Assembly: GCF_008017805.1 (NCBI RefSeq)
Contig: NZ_VRTT01000041.1
Location: 1 to 64,000, forward strand
Direction of reading: 5' to 3'
Source: Paenibacillus sp. N3.4
GTDB taxonomy: Bacteria; Bacillota; Bacilli; Paenibacillales; NBRC-103111
Length of the DNA stretch: 64,000 bases
Shown here: piece by piece, positions 8,839 to 17,758 of the stretch
How the letters are laid out: each line of letters opens with the position of its first letter
Position numbering within the stretch: position 1 is the first letter of the stretch
Program-made: the position numbers and the translations under genes
The notes under the pieces: generated by a model
The model's input: the letters and a program-made list of their open reading frames with translations, nothing else
Told to the model about the DNA's origin: nothing
Databases searched by the model: none

Positions 8839-10284
8839 TTAACTACACACAAACCGGTCGACAAAGAGATGGACAGGCATTTGCTCCAGTTCCTGCTGGT
8901 TTAAGCAGAGCTCTTTAATGGCTTGCATTTGCTTCTGTGGAAACCGTGTAGCAAGGTTCGAGACAAACTTCTGTTCCAGCAGCGGAATCCCCTCCGCACG
9001 TCTTCTTTTGTGACCGATCGGAAACTCAACTTCCACCCTCTCCGTGCAGCTCCCGTCGTTAAAGAAAATCTGCACCGCATTAGCTATCGAACGCAGGTCA
9101 GGTTCGTGGTATTCACGGGTGTAACGGGGATCTTCCTCCGTCATCATTTTATCCCGCAGCGCGTCGATCCGGGGATCGCTTGCAATTGCGTCTTCATAAT
9201 GATCCGCAGTCAGTTCGCCAAAAATCAAACCTATCGCGACCATATACTGTAAACAGTGATCGCGGTCTGCAGGATTATGCAGCGGCCCTTTTTTATCGAT
9301 GATGCGAATAGCCGATTCGTGCGTTGTTAACACAATGCGATCGATATCTTCCCACCGCCCCTGTAATTCGGGATGCAGCCTTATGGCACACTCCACGGCG
9401 GTTTGCGCATGGAATTCAGCCGGATAGGAAATTTTAAACAGCACGTTCTCCATCACATAGGAGCCGTAAGGCCGTTGAAACTTGAATTCGTTTCCTTTGA
9501 ATAAGACATCGTAAAAGCCCCATGTTTTTGCGGTAAGCGCAGAAGGATAGCCCATCTCGCCTATTAATGCCATTAAGGAGAGACGAACGGCCCGGCTGGT
9601 GGCATCACCTGCAGCCCAAGATTTACGTGATCCTGTGTTAGGCGCATGACGGTATGTGCGAAGCGCCTGCCCATCTACCCATGCGTTTGAAACCGCATTG
9701 ATCATCTCCTCTTTCGATCCGCCCAACAGCTTCGTAACAACCGCTGTAGAAGCCACCTTTACAAGCAGCACATGGTCCAACCCTACGCGATTAAAGCTGT
9801 TTTCAAGCGCAATTACGCCTTGTATCTCATGGGCTTTGATCATCGCGGTCAGCACATCTTTCATCGTCAAAGGCGCTAAACCTTCGGCGGCGTTCCTTCT
9901 GCTGATATAGTCGGCCGTGGCGAGAATTCCTCCAAGATTATCGGAAGGATGTCCCCATTCGGCGGCAAGCCATGTATCATTGTAGTCCAGCCAGCGGATC
10001 ATACAACCGATATTAAACGCCGCCGTCACGGGATCTAATTGATATGGGGTTCCCGGCACCTTTGCCCCGTGAGGAACTACGGTTCCCGGAACAATAGGGC
10101 CGAGGTGCTTCGTGCACTCCGGATAGCGCAACGCCAGAAAACCGCAGCCGAGCGCATCGATCATGCTAAAGCGAGCCGTTTGATAGGCTTCCGGGCTCTG
10201 AATCTCAACATCGTATACATAATCGGCCAGGTCCAACAATACCTGATCCGGGTTTGGTCTTATATTGCTAATATGGGATGACAT
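8839..10284 (-). CDS. prpD: MmgE/PrpD family 2-methylcitrate dehydratase-like protein
   Basis: 481 residues, the normal size for PrpD, which dehydrates 2-methylcitrate to 2-methyl-cis-aconitate. Family segments include FSMIDALGCGFLALRYPEC near the start, the WLDYNDTW region, HAPNTGSRKSWAAGDATSRA and SYPAEFHAQTAVECAI. The start is supported by GGAGGG 7 bases upstream. It lies between prpB (upstream) and lysR. The cluster therefore has both a PrpD-type dehydratase and an aconitase-PrpF pair, two routes that usually replace one another. That suggests either redundancy or two related substrates. Confidence 0.88.
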   Translation of the reverse strand: MSSHISNIRPNPDQVLLDLADYVYDVEIQSPEAYQTARFSMIDALGCGFLALRYPECTKHLGPIVPGTVVPHGAKVPGTPYQLDPVTAAFNIGCMIRWLDYNDTWLAAEWGHPSDNLGGILATADYISRRNAAEGLAPLTMKDVLTAMIKAHEIQGVIALENSFNRVGLDHVLLVKVASTAVVTKLLGGSKEEMINAVSNAWVDGQALRTYRHAPNTGSRKSWAAGDATSRAVRLSLMALIGEMGYPSALTAKTWGFYDVLFKGNEFKFQRPYGSYVMENVLFKISYPAEFHAQTAVECAIRLHPELQGRWEDIDRIVLTTHESAIRIIDKKGPLHNPADRDHCLQYMVAIGLIFGELTADHYEDAIASDPRIDALRDKMMTEEDPRYTREYHEPDLRSIANAVQIFFNDGSCTERVEVEFPIGHKRRRAEGIPLLEQKFVSNLATRFPQKQMQAIKELCLNQQELEQMPVHLFVDRFVCS

Positions 10285-10328
10285 AGAAATCCCTCCGATT
10301 TGTCTGTATAGTTTTGCTTTTATAAAGG

Positions 10329-11227
10329 CTATTTTTCAATTTCTTGTTTAAATAACCGGTCAAGCTTTTGTTCGTATTCGTGGTAATTAAGGAAATCGTA
10401 AAGCTCCATCCGCGTTTGCATAAGCTCTACCACATTCTTTTGTGTACCCTCACTGCGAATCCCCTGATAAACTTTCAAGGCGGCGGCATTCATAGCGCGA
10501 AAGGCGGATAATGGGTACAACACTAGATTGACGCCCGCTTGTTCCAGTTCATTGACAGTAAAGAGGGGGGTTTGTCCGAATTCGGTAATGTTGGCAAGCA
10601 CCGGCACTCCGACAGCCTTAACGAATATATCGTATTGCTCCAGAGTAAGTACAGCTTCAGGAAAAATCATATCGGCGCGGCTTCCACACACGCACAGGCT
10701 CTCTCAATGGCGGCATCCAGACCTTCGACGGCAAGCGCATCCGTCCGCGCCATCACCACAAAATCCGGATCCGTCTTAGCATCTACGGCCGCCTTGATTC
10801 GATCCACCATCTCGGAGAGGGTGACAATTGCCTTGTTGGGCCGATGACCGCAGCGTTTGGCCGATACTTGGTCTTCGATATGAATTCCGGCCGCGCCGGC
10901 TTGAATCATCAAGCGGACCGTACGTCCGATATTGAAGGCGCCGCCGAAGCCGGTGTCCGCATCGACCAATAGCGGCAATGAGGTTGCGTTCGAGATCCGC
11001 CGAACATCCTCGATAACGTCATTTAAAGAAGTTATGCCAAGATCCGGCAGCCCGAACGAAGCATTGGCCACGCCGCCGCCGGATAAATAAATGGCGCGAT
11101 AACCTACACGCTCCGCCATCATAGCCGTATATGCATTAATAGTTCCAACTACCTGCAGCGGTTTTTCTGCTTTCAAGGCTTCCCATAGCCGAGAGCCGGG
11201 CGATATCATGCTGTTCAAAAACGTCAC
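10329..11227 (-). pseudogene. prpB: Methylisocitrate lyase (PrpB), one frameshift
   Basis: PrpB splits 2-methylisocitrate into pyruvate and succinate. The 5' part has the isocitrate lyase/PEP mutase core: VDADTGFGGAFNIGRT, AGAAGIHIEDQ and the catalytic motif KRCGH. The 3' part resumes at ADMIFPEA and ends normally, giving about 298 residues. The frame breaks at RACACVEA. Inserting one base near 10676-10680 restores EAGADMIFPEA. The leftmost start is GTG (11227), but AAAGGAAG overlaps it closely, so the in-frame TTG at 11218 or ATG at 11209 may be the real start. It is followed by prpD. As in the other lesions here, one lost base in an otherwise intact gene suggests a sequence error. Confidence 0.88.
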
Positions 11228-11270
11228 TTCCTTTGGTTAAATTAATTAGTGATCCTTAAAAATCAGAAAT

Positions 11271-11700
11271 TTAGTCAAGTGCAAACGTCGGAGTTTTCGC
11301 GCCCATGCTCCCACCTGAATAAACATCCTCCCGAGAATCTAACCATACGGTACCGCTGTTATTTCCAACAATCTTTTTAAACCAATCCTCTTGCGAGAAT
11401 TGCTCTTTTCTCGATCCATTGTCCATTGAATTTATCAGTTCGCCGTTCGGTTTGATCAAAAGAATCGACTTGACAGCTATGTTGGAGTTGGAGTAAGCGA
11501 ACATCTTTTCACTGATTTTTTGCTGAAGCTGCACATATTCGTAGCTTCCTTTCTTGGCGTTTTCCATATCCAATAGGACCTTTATTACATCCTCGTCAAG
11601 TACGATTTGCGATGACAAACCCGACGGAAATAACAAAAAACAAAATGCTTATTAAAAAAAGGATAAATATCCTGGTACCCATAGTCTTCAACGACTGCAT
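11271..11700 (-). pseudogene. Chemoreceptor-like sensor fragment
   Basis: After a good ribosome binding site (AGGAGG) an ATG opens MQSLKTMGTRIFIL. A membrane helix follows when one T is removed from a T8 run (ILFFVISVGFV). A Cache-like extracellular domain then reads in another frame (SSQIVLDEDVIKVLLD, LLIKPNGELINS, GTVWLDSREDVYSGG) and stops abruptly at KTPTFALD, where family members normally continue with about three-quarters of the protein. It is most like the N-terminus of a methyl-accepting chemotaxis protein. It has lost its signalling part and has at least two frame breaks. It sits between the importer operon's terminator and prpB, so a junction or deletion probably passes here. Confidence 0.6.
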
Positions 11701-11725
11701 TGGTATGCCTCCTGTAGTTTACCGA

Positions 11726-11754
11726 ACTAAAAGAGGCATCTACAACGCCTCTTT
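11726..11754 (-). terminator. Terminator of the ABC importer operon
   Basis: On the minus strand AAAGAGGC, a 9-base loop and GCCTCTTT are followed by TAG. The stem is perfect (8 bp) but the T-tract is short. It is about 110 bases after the receptor gene stop. Confidence 0.55.
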
Positions 11755-11862
11755 CAGATAAATGGACCGCGTGCTACTTGTATTCTCATCATGTATATAG
11801 CACTGAAGCTTCATCGTTCCGGCAGCAAATGGAGGTCTCACTTTGATACTTGAATCACTTAT

Positions 11863-12957
11863 TTATTTTTTCACTTTATCCACGTACTCGTTGGAGAATG
11901 TTTTGCCAAGGTCGATTTTGGCGTCCTTAAGTGTCGGAGTATTTACCGTTAAAATTTCCAGCACTTTTTCCGGTCCGCCGGCAGGCATTTTTCCGTCAGG
12001 TGTGAACATGGAAAGGCTCGCCTGGAGCGACTTCACATACAAGTCTTTATCGCCTGCATAATATTCCTTCGGCAATTTATCGGCAATTTCTTCCGCTTTA
12101 TGCGTGCTCATATATCTCAATGTTTTGACAAAAGCATTAGCTAAACGCTGAGCCACTTCCGGATTCTTCTTAACATAATCCGCATTCATGTATAAGCTTG
12201 GGGCCGGGTAAGTGCCTCCGAGAGTTTGTTTCGAGCCTTCCTGACTCTCCATGTCCACAAACGATGTAGCAATGCCTCTTTGCTCAAGCACCGCTGTGGT
12301 AGGCTGAGTCGCCCATGCTACATCTACCTTCCCTTGTTCCATGGCGGCAACCAATGTTGCGCCGGCGCCTACAGCCAAAGGAACATAATCTTTCGAGGTG
12401 TTACCGCCTTTCGTCACTAAATAGTTGACCAAAAAGTGCGATGAAGCTCCTGAGCTGGTAATACCGATATTTTTACCCTTCAAATCGGCTAAGGTTTTGA
12501 ACTGATCCTTCACTTTGTTCGCAACCATTATTCTGCCTCCGGGGTTCGAAGCCAACAAGACTACAGCTTGAAGCTCTTTACCCTTAGCCTGCATATCGAT
12601 TGTATGGTCGTAAAAACCGACAACCCCCTGCACTTCACCGGCAATAAGCGCCTGCTCGGCATTGACACCGGAAGCCTGGCTCGTAAGTTCCACTTCGAGT
12701 CCTTCCTCTTTGAAATAGCCCAGGTTTTCAGTCAATTTAGCAGGAAGGTAAATAATTTTTTCCAACCCGCCAACCATAATATTGACTTTCGGAAGCTTAA
12801 CCGGAGCTGGAGTTGGAGTTGGAGTGACGGCCTGCTGATCATTCCCTTTTGGAGCCGGTTGAGAGGCTGGCTTATCCGTAGTGCCGCAGCCTGCCAAAAT
12901 CAAACCCAATGACATGATTATACTTGCGCCAAACTTTGTGCTTTTACTAAGTTTCAT
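11863..12957 (-). CDS. ABC importer substrate-binding lipoprotein (NMT1/SsuA-like)
   Basis: 364 residues. The N-terminus is a lipoprotein signal (IIMSLGLILAGCG, lipid-anchored Cys at about 24), then a Pro/Thr-rich linker and an NMT1/THI5-like binding domain (LTENLGYFKEEGLEVEL, IGITSSGASSHFLVNYL, VAWATQPTTAVL). This receptor type is found with nitrate, taurine/sulfonate, thiamine-precursor and aromatic or organic-acid importers. It is the third gene of an ATPase-permease-receptor operon. The setting, beside prp genes and a CitA/CitB-type pair, suggests an organic acid ligand, but that is inference. Confidence 0.88.
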   Translation of the reverse strand: MKLSKSTKFGASIIMSLGLILAGCGTTDKPASQPAPKGNDQQAVTPTPTPAPVKLPKVNIMVGGLEKIIYLPAKLTENLGYFKEEGLEVELTSQASGVNAEQALIAGEVQGVVGFYDHTIDMQAKGKELQAVVLLASNPGGRIMVANKVKDQFKTLADLKGKNIGITSSGASSHFLVNYLVTKGGNTSKDYVPLAVGAGATLVAAMEQGKVDVAWATQPTTAVLEQRGIATSFVDMESQEGSKQTLGGTYPAPSLYMNADYVKKNPEVAQRLANAFVKTLRYMSTHKAEEIADKLPKEYYAGDKDLYVKSLQASLSMFTPDGKMPAGGPEKVLEILTVNTPTLKDAKIDLGKTFSNEYVDKVKK

Positions 12958-13003
12958 CGATCATTACCCCTTTATATTATGAAATAAATTCGTAAAACCG
13001 CAG

Positions 13004-13852
13004 CTATTGACGAACATGCCTCCACGCGATAAAGCGCGTTTCCAATTTGGTAACTGCCCAGTTAGCGGCCAAAGCCGTAACCGATAAGAGTACCATCCCC
13101 GCAAAAACCCCGGTCGTGTTGAAAGCACCTTGGGCTTGCGCAATGAGAAAACCAAGACCTTTGGTAGAACCTATAAATTCCCCTACGACCGCGCCAACCA
13201 GCGCAAAGCCGAAGCTGGAATGCAAGCTGGATAAAATCCAGGTTAACGCCGAAGGAATGATGACATGCTGGGCCAGCTGTCTCCTGTTGGCTCCGAGCAA
13301 ACGGGCGTTGTTGAGCAAATTTTTATCCACTTCACGCACGCCTTGGAAAGCATTGAAAAATACGATGAAAAAGGTAAGCGTTACGCCAAGCGCTATCTTC
13401 GATGGCATGCCGAGTCCGAACCAGATAATAAAAATCGGCGCCAGCACAACCCTCGGAAGCGCATTCAACATTTGGATATAAGGTCCGAAAATAACCGAGA
13501 GAATATCGTTTCTGCCTAGGGCATATCCGGCAACGACCCCCAAAATGACCCCGATAAAAAAGGCAATGACTGTTTCCTCAAAGGAAACCACGAAATGAAC
13601 ATATAAAGGACCTTGACTCGTACCTTCCATAATCCATTCCATAATTTGTTTAATAACGGAAAACGGACTGGAGAAAAAGAACGGGTCAATAATTTTATTA
13701 GCCGACAAGATTTGCCAGGAACCGAATATCGCTATGAAAACAATAATTTGTAATGTCAGATTGCGGGCCTTGATTTTTGCGGCTTTTGCCCTCATTTCCT
13801 TTTTCCGTGTTACAATCTCCTCTTGCGTGTTAAGCGTTGTTTGCATTTGCAT
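13004..13852 (-). CDS. ABC importer permease (SsuC-like)
   Basis: 282 residues with about six hydrophobic segments, starting at TLQIIVFIAIFGSWQILSA (about 33-51). The EAA-type loop is around NARLLGANRRQLAQHVIIP. It matches the SsuC/TauC/NitB permease group. Its start overlaps the end of the ATPase gene by 23 bases, indicating translational coupling, and the receptor gene follows 46 bases later. Confidence 0.88.
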   Translation of the reverse strand: MQMQTTLNTQEEIVTRKKEMRAKAAKIKARNLTLQIIVFIAIFGSWQILSANKIIDPFFFSSPFSVIKQIMEWIMEGTSQGPLYVHFVVSFEETVIAFFIGVILGVVAGYALGRNDILSVIFGPYIQMLNALPRVVLAPIFIIWFGLGMPSKIALGVTLTFFIVFFNAFQGVREVDKNLLNNARLLGANRRQLAQHVIIPSALTWILSSLHSSFGFALVGAVVGEFIGSTKGLGFLIAQAQGAFNTTGVFAGMVLLSVTALAANWAVTKLETRFIAWRHVRQ

Positions 13853-14657
13853 AGCTGATCATCACCTCATCCCGTAAATCATTCCAAATTTGCTCATGAA
13901 GCTCCGCGAACTGCCGTTCAAAACGAATTTCCGCCACATTACGCGGCCTATCCAGATTGATCTTATAATCGCCCTTGATAGTTGCTGCTGGGCCTGCCGT
14001 CAGAACAATAACCCGATCACTCAGCGCAATCGCTTCTTCCAGATCGTGCGTGATGAAAAACACGGATGCGGACGTCTCCTCCCAAATTTTCAGAAGCTCG
14101 TTCTCCATTAAATGCCGGGTGTGTACGTCAAGCGCGGAAAATGATTCGTCCATAAGTAAAATTTCCGGTTGGGTGATCAAGCATTGCGCCAAGGCGACAC
14201 GCTTTCTCATTCCGCCGGAGAGTTGGTGAGGATAATGTCCCTCAAAGCCTTTCAATCCCACCTTTTCGATCCAGTGTCTCGCCTCTTGAAAGGCATCACT
14301 TTTGCTCGTGCCCTTTAGTCGTAAACCGAGAGAAACATTGTCAATGACGGTCTTCCATGGGAATGCATTCTCTGTTTGAAAGACGCATGAAGCCCAGGGA
14401 TTGATCCCCGTCAACTGCTCTCCCTTGATTCGAACTTTCCCCAGTGAAGGCTCCTCAAAACCGGCGATCAGACTTAATGTCGTCGATTTCCCACATCCGG
14501 TCGGTCCGACAATGGCACAAAACTCCCCTTTTTCTACTCGAAGATTAATATTGCGCAAAACGGTATGAACCTCGCCCGAAGGCTTTAAAAATTCTTTAGT
14601 TACGGCTTGCAGATCAATCATTGGAGAATCTGACAAACGAGTGCTCGGCTGATCCAT
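13830..14657 (-). CDS. ABC importer ATPase (SsuB-like)
   Basis: 275 residues. The nucleotide-binding motifs are in order: Walker A GPTGCGKSTT, signature LSGGMRKRVALAQ, Walker B ILLMDESFSALD and switch histidine ITHD. It groups with nitrate/sulfonate/taurine importer ATPases. It is the first gene of the operon; AAGGAG lies 8 bases before the ATG, and a perfect cre (14684-14697) lies just upstream. Carbon catabolite control of the whole importer is therefore likely. Confidence 0.92.
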   Translation of the reverse strand: MDQPSTRLSDSPMIDLQAVTKEFLKPSGEVHTVLRNINLRVEKGEFCAIVGPTGCGKSTTLSLIAGFEEPSLGKVRIKGEQLTGINPWASCVFQTENAFPWKTVIDNVSLGLRLKGTSKSDAFQEARHWIEKVGLKGFEGHYPHQLSGGMRKRVALAQCLITQPEILLMDESFSALDVHTRHLMENELLKIWEETSASVFFITHDLEEAIALSDRVIVLTAGPAATIKGDYKINLDRPRNVAEIRFERQFAELHEQIWNDLRDEVMISYANANNA

Positions 14658-14683
14658 GCTGGTGTCTCCTTTATAAACGTTTT

Positions 14684-14697
14684 TGTTAGCGCTTCCA
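14684..14697 (-). promoter_or_regulatory. Catabolite responsive element upstream of the importer operon
   Basis: The minus strand reads TGGAAGCGCTAACA, a full match to the cre consensus TGNAANCGNTNNCA bound by CcpA. It is 27 bases from the ATPase start, so CcpA binding there would be expected to repress. The divergent sensor kinase gene starts 176 bases away. Confidence 0.75.
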
Positions 14698-14872
14698 CTT
14701 TATTCTAAATCAATCCATTGAGTTTGAAATATTTTGCCGATATTATGATTATTCTCGGTAAAATTAATTTTGGCGATATTGTTAACGGGCATAAAGGGAA
14801 TTACCTCTTTACTCCATAGAACATAAAACATTAAACTATAAAAAAAACCTTTTCATCAAGGGAGCAGCTTTT

Positions 14873-16465
14873 ATGGGCAGATTAAAGAAGATGACACTTC
14901 GAAGTAAAATTAACGCGCTGGTCACTTTGAATGTTCTTTTTGTTCTAATCTTGGTTATCTCAGCCATGTTCTATATCATCGTTGACAAACAATTCAGGGA
15001 AACAGGCGAGAAAGCGCTGGGGGTAGCCAAAACTGTAGCCGGCCTTCCGCAAAGCGTGGAAGCGTTTGAACAGACCGACCCTTCTTTGACGTTCCAACCG
15101 ATCTCGATTCAAATCCAAAAAAATTTCGGGGCCGACGCGCTTGTCGTCAGTAATATGGATTTAATCCGTTACAGCCATCCCAACCCGGAGAATATCGGCA
15201 AACGTATGGTGGGTGACGATAACGAGGCGGTTTTAAACGGGAAAACAAGCATTACCCAAGCCAAGGGTACTCTTGGTTATTCCGTTCGGGGAAAAGCCCC
15301 CATCTTTGACGGCAACCATAAACAAATTGGTGTGGTTTCCGCTGTTTTTTTGGTCGATAACGTTTGGAGCCAATTGTTTATTTTACTGAAAAAAGTAGTC
15401 GGGATCGCTGCGGCTGCCCTTCTCTTTGGCCTGTTGGGCGCATACCTGTTGTCCGGTCATATAAAAAAACAAATTTTTAACATGGAGCCGCATGAAATCG
15501 CTTTCGTTACGCAAGAGCAAGCGGCAATTCTGGATGCGATTTGCGAGGGGATTATTGCCGTCAACAAAGAAGGGAAAATCGTTACCTGCAACCGGGAAGC
15601 CAAAAAAATGCTAGGCATGGAAGATATGGAGCTTATCGGCAAAAGAATTTCTGAAGTTGTTCCTATGACCCGTTTACCTGAGGTGCTTGACAACGGAATT
15701 TCGCAGAAGGACCAGCCTACGATCATCGGCAACACGCTAGCCGTCGCTAACCGCGTACCCGTAACACTTTCCGGACGGGTGGTCGGTGCGGTCAGTACCT
15801 TCCGCGACAAAATGCAACTCGATCAAATCGACGATCACCTTGCCGGCATCGGTCGTTACGCCGATACATTACGGAGCCAAAGACATGAGTTTATGAACAA
15901 GCTGCATTTAATTTCCGGCTTAATCAAAATATCCGAATATGATAAGGCTAAGGCGATTATTCAGCAAATTAACGAAGAATATCAGGAAGCGGTCGAGTTT
16001 TATTTAGCCTGTATTCGGGATCCAGCCATTGTGGGAATATTAATCGGTAAAACTCACCGGGCAGGAGAACTTGGCATTCAACTGCATGTCAGTTCGGATT
16101 CCTATATACCTGAAAACTGCCCCTATCGGGAAATCGTCCTTACGATTTTAGGGAACACAATTGAGAACGCTTTCGAAGCCTTCCAAATGTCCGCAGTCAA
16201 AAAGGACTCCCCTACGGTAACTGTGTTTCTAAAGGAAGAAGATGACGACCTGCTTATCTATGTGAAGGACAACGGACCCGGCATCGATCCCGCAGTTAAA
16301 GAATCCCTGTTCAACGATGGGATAACAACCAAAGGAGAAGGCCACGGCTTCGGGCTGGCCTATGTTTCCAGATTAATATACAAAAATGAAGGCTTTATCA
16401 CATGCGAAAGTTCCCCAGACGGAACGATGATTCGTGTTAGCCTGCCCATTAGGAGGAATCTGTAA
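14873..16465 (+). CDS. CitA/DcuS-type sensor histidine kinase
   Basis: 530 residues. A membrane helix at about 14-37 is followed by an extracellular Cache/PAS sensor with the citrate/C4-dicarboxylate-sensor hallmark IRYSHPNPENIGKRMVGDD (from about 98). A second helix lies at about 170-193 and a cytoplasmic PAS at about 210-310. The phospho-acceptor box is LRSQRHEFMNKLHLISGLI (His338), and the ATP-binding segments are NTIENAFEAF, VKDNGPGID and GHGFGLAYV. The family senses citrate, malate or fumarate outside the cell. The stop overlaps the regulator's start by one base. It is divergent from the ABC importer, which it probably controls. AAGGGAG precedes the ATG. Confidence 0.93.
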   Translation: MGRLKKMTLRSKINALVTLNVLFVLILVISAMFYIIVDKQFRETGEKALGVAKTVAGLPQSVEAFEQTDPSLTFQPISIQIQKNFGADALVVSNMDLIRYSHPNPENIGKRMVGDDNEAVLNGKTSITQAKGTLGYSVRGKAPIFDGNHKQIGVVSAVFLVDNVWSQLFILLKKVVGIAAAALLFGLLGAYLLSGHIKKQIFNMEPHEIAFVTQEQAAILDAICEGIIAVNKEGKIVTCNREAKKMLGMEDMELIGKRISEVVPMTRLPEVLDNGISQKDQPTIIGNTLAVANRVPVTLSGRVVGAVSTFRDKMQLDQIDDHLAGIGRYADTLRSQRHEFMNKLHLISGLIKISEYDKAKAIIQQINEEYQEAVEFYLACIRDPAIVGILIGKTHRAGELGIQLHVSSDSYIPENCPYREIVLTILGNTIENAFEAFQMSAVKKDSPTVTVFLKEEDDDLLIYVKDNGPGIDPAVKESLFNDGITTKGEGHGFGLAYVSRLIYKNEGFITCESSPDGTMIRVSLPIRRNL

Positions 16466-17154
16466 TGGACCAAACAAAATTGCGCGTGATGGTCGTCGAT
16501 GATGATTTTATGATCGCCAAAGTTCATGGAAGCTATATCGAGCAGCAAAAAGGCTACGAACTGGTCGGATTAGCCGGCAGCTTTGATCAAACCATAATGA
16601 AGGTCCGTGAACTGCAGCCAAACCTGCTTATTCTTGACGTGTATTTGCCCGATCGTTCAGGTATTGATGTATTGAGAACCATCCGATCGGAGAAAATTTC
16701 CTGCGACGTGATTCTAATTACCGCCGCCAAGGAAATTGACATTATTGAAGAAGCGTTCCGGCTCGGAATCTTTGACTATTTGATCAAACCTTTTGACCTC
16801 GATCTGCTTCAAGACACATTAGAGAAATATAGACAGTTTAAAATCCACCTGCAATCCCCTTCTAAACCAGATCAACAATTTGTCGAAGGGCTGAAAAAAT
16901 TCAGGTCGGCCAAGCCGATGACGATGCAGCAGCCGCAAAAAGGAATCGATCTCCGTACATTAGAGCGAATCAAACAATATATGATGAAAGACGAGGAGCC
17001 CAGCAGCGCCGAGGTCATCGCTCATATGTCCGGAGTCAGCCGTTCGACGGCACGCGCTTACTTGGAATATTTAATGGAACAGGGAATTGCGGACGAGTTC
17101 CTGCAATACGGTACGGTTGGACGCCCCCAACGGTTATTCCGCTTAAAAAGATAG
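16465..17154 (+). CDS. CitB/DcuR-type response regulator
   Basis: 229 residues. The receiver domain has VVDDD at 11-14, the phospho-acceptor Asp58 in LILDVYLPD, and KPFD. The C-terminal helix-turn-helix (SSAEVIAHMSGVSRSTARAYLEYL) is of the type found in DcuR/CitB/MalR. It is translationally coupled to the kinase (TAATG overlap). Likely targets are the divergent importer and perhaps the prp genes, by analogy with other CitAB-type systems. Confidence 0.93.
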   Translation: MDQTKLRVMVVDDDFMIAKVHGSYIEQQKGYELVGLAGSFDQTIMKVRELQPNLLILDVYLPDRSGIDVLRTIRSEKISCDVILITAAKEIDIIEEAFRLGIFDYLIKPFDLDLLQDTLEKYRQFKIHLQSPSKPDQQFVEGLKKFRSAKPMTMQQPQKGIDLRTLERIKQYMMKDEEPSSAEVIAHMSGVSRSTARAYLEYLMEQGIADEFLQYGTVGRPQRLFRLKR

Positions 17155-17758
17155 CATTAAGAAAAGGACCTAGTGGAAGAATTAATGCGACTCATTTCAC
17201 TCTAGAAAATCTTTTTTTACCTTCCGATAGTGCAAATAGCTGAATCGTCCCGCTCTACATTAACGTCAGAGAAGCTGCTTCAACACTAGTGCTCATTTTC
17301 CCGACTTCATCAAGTTTACTTTCCCATACAAGGAAAAAAGCCCGTCATCACTGAGTTACTTCAGTGCCGGGCTTCAAATTTTGTGACGTTTTATAATATA
17401 TATCTGTGCGTTTATTTATGATATCTTATGCTATTTGTTGATATAACCCAATGTTAGATGATATAAATGTCTGGAACTAATTTTGTTGATTTTACTGGGT
17501 TTGCCGCGGTACGTGATAAAGATGAAAAAAAGAAAGTGTGGAACCACTAAAAATTTCCATATAAAGAATGTTAGAAACCATTTTTCGCCACAGTAGTTCT
17601 ACACACTTTGTCACAGAAAAATCTTTCCAAAATGCATGAATCACTAAGAGGCCAACATGGGAAAGAAATAGCTCCTTCTCTGGGCATGAACGAAAAGGGG
17701 AAAGTCCAGCAACAGATAGCACCAGTTTCACAGTGACGTTATTGCAATAAACCTTGCT
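17155..17758. other. Gene-free junction before the defence island
   Basis: About 600 bases without a convincing gene. After the regulator, a weak hairpin (CTAG at 17170 with CTAG at 17202, then ATCTTTTTTT) may end the plus-strand transcript. A stronger minus-strand terminator lies at 17333-17374. Between that and the WD40 gene a 79-codon minus-strand reading frame (17492-17731) has no recognisable family and no good start signal. The minus strand near 17220-17320 looks vaguely coding (for example SGTIQLFALSEG) but is interrupted. Confidence 0.5.
17333..17374 (-). terminator. Terminator on the island side
   Basis: On the minus strand AAGCCCG and CGGGCTT enclose a second paired segment (TGA-side CACTGA with TCAGTG), then TTTTTTCC. 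It is oriented to end leftward transcription from the WD40/NACHT operon, though about 385 bases after its stop. Confidence 0.7.

Noticed and set aside
17492..17731. A minus-strand 79-codon frame next to the WD40 gene
   Set aside because: No recognisable family, no convincing ribosome binding site, unusual composition; left inside the intergenic note.
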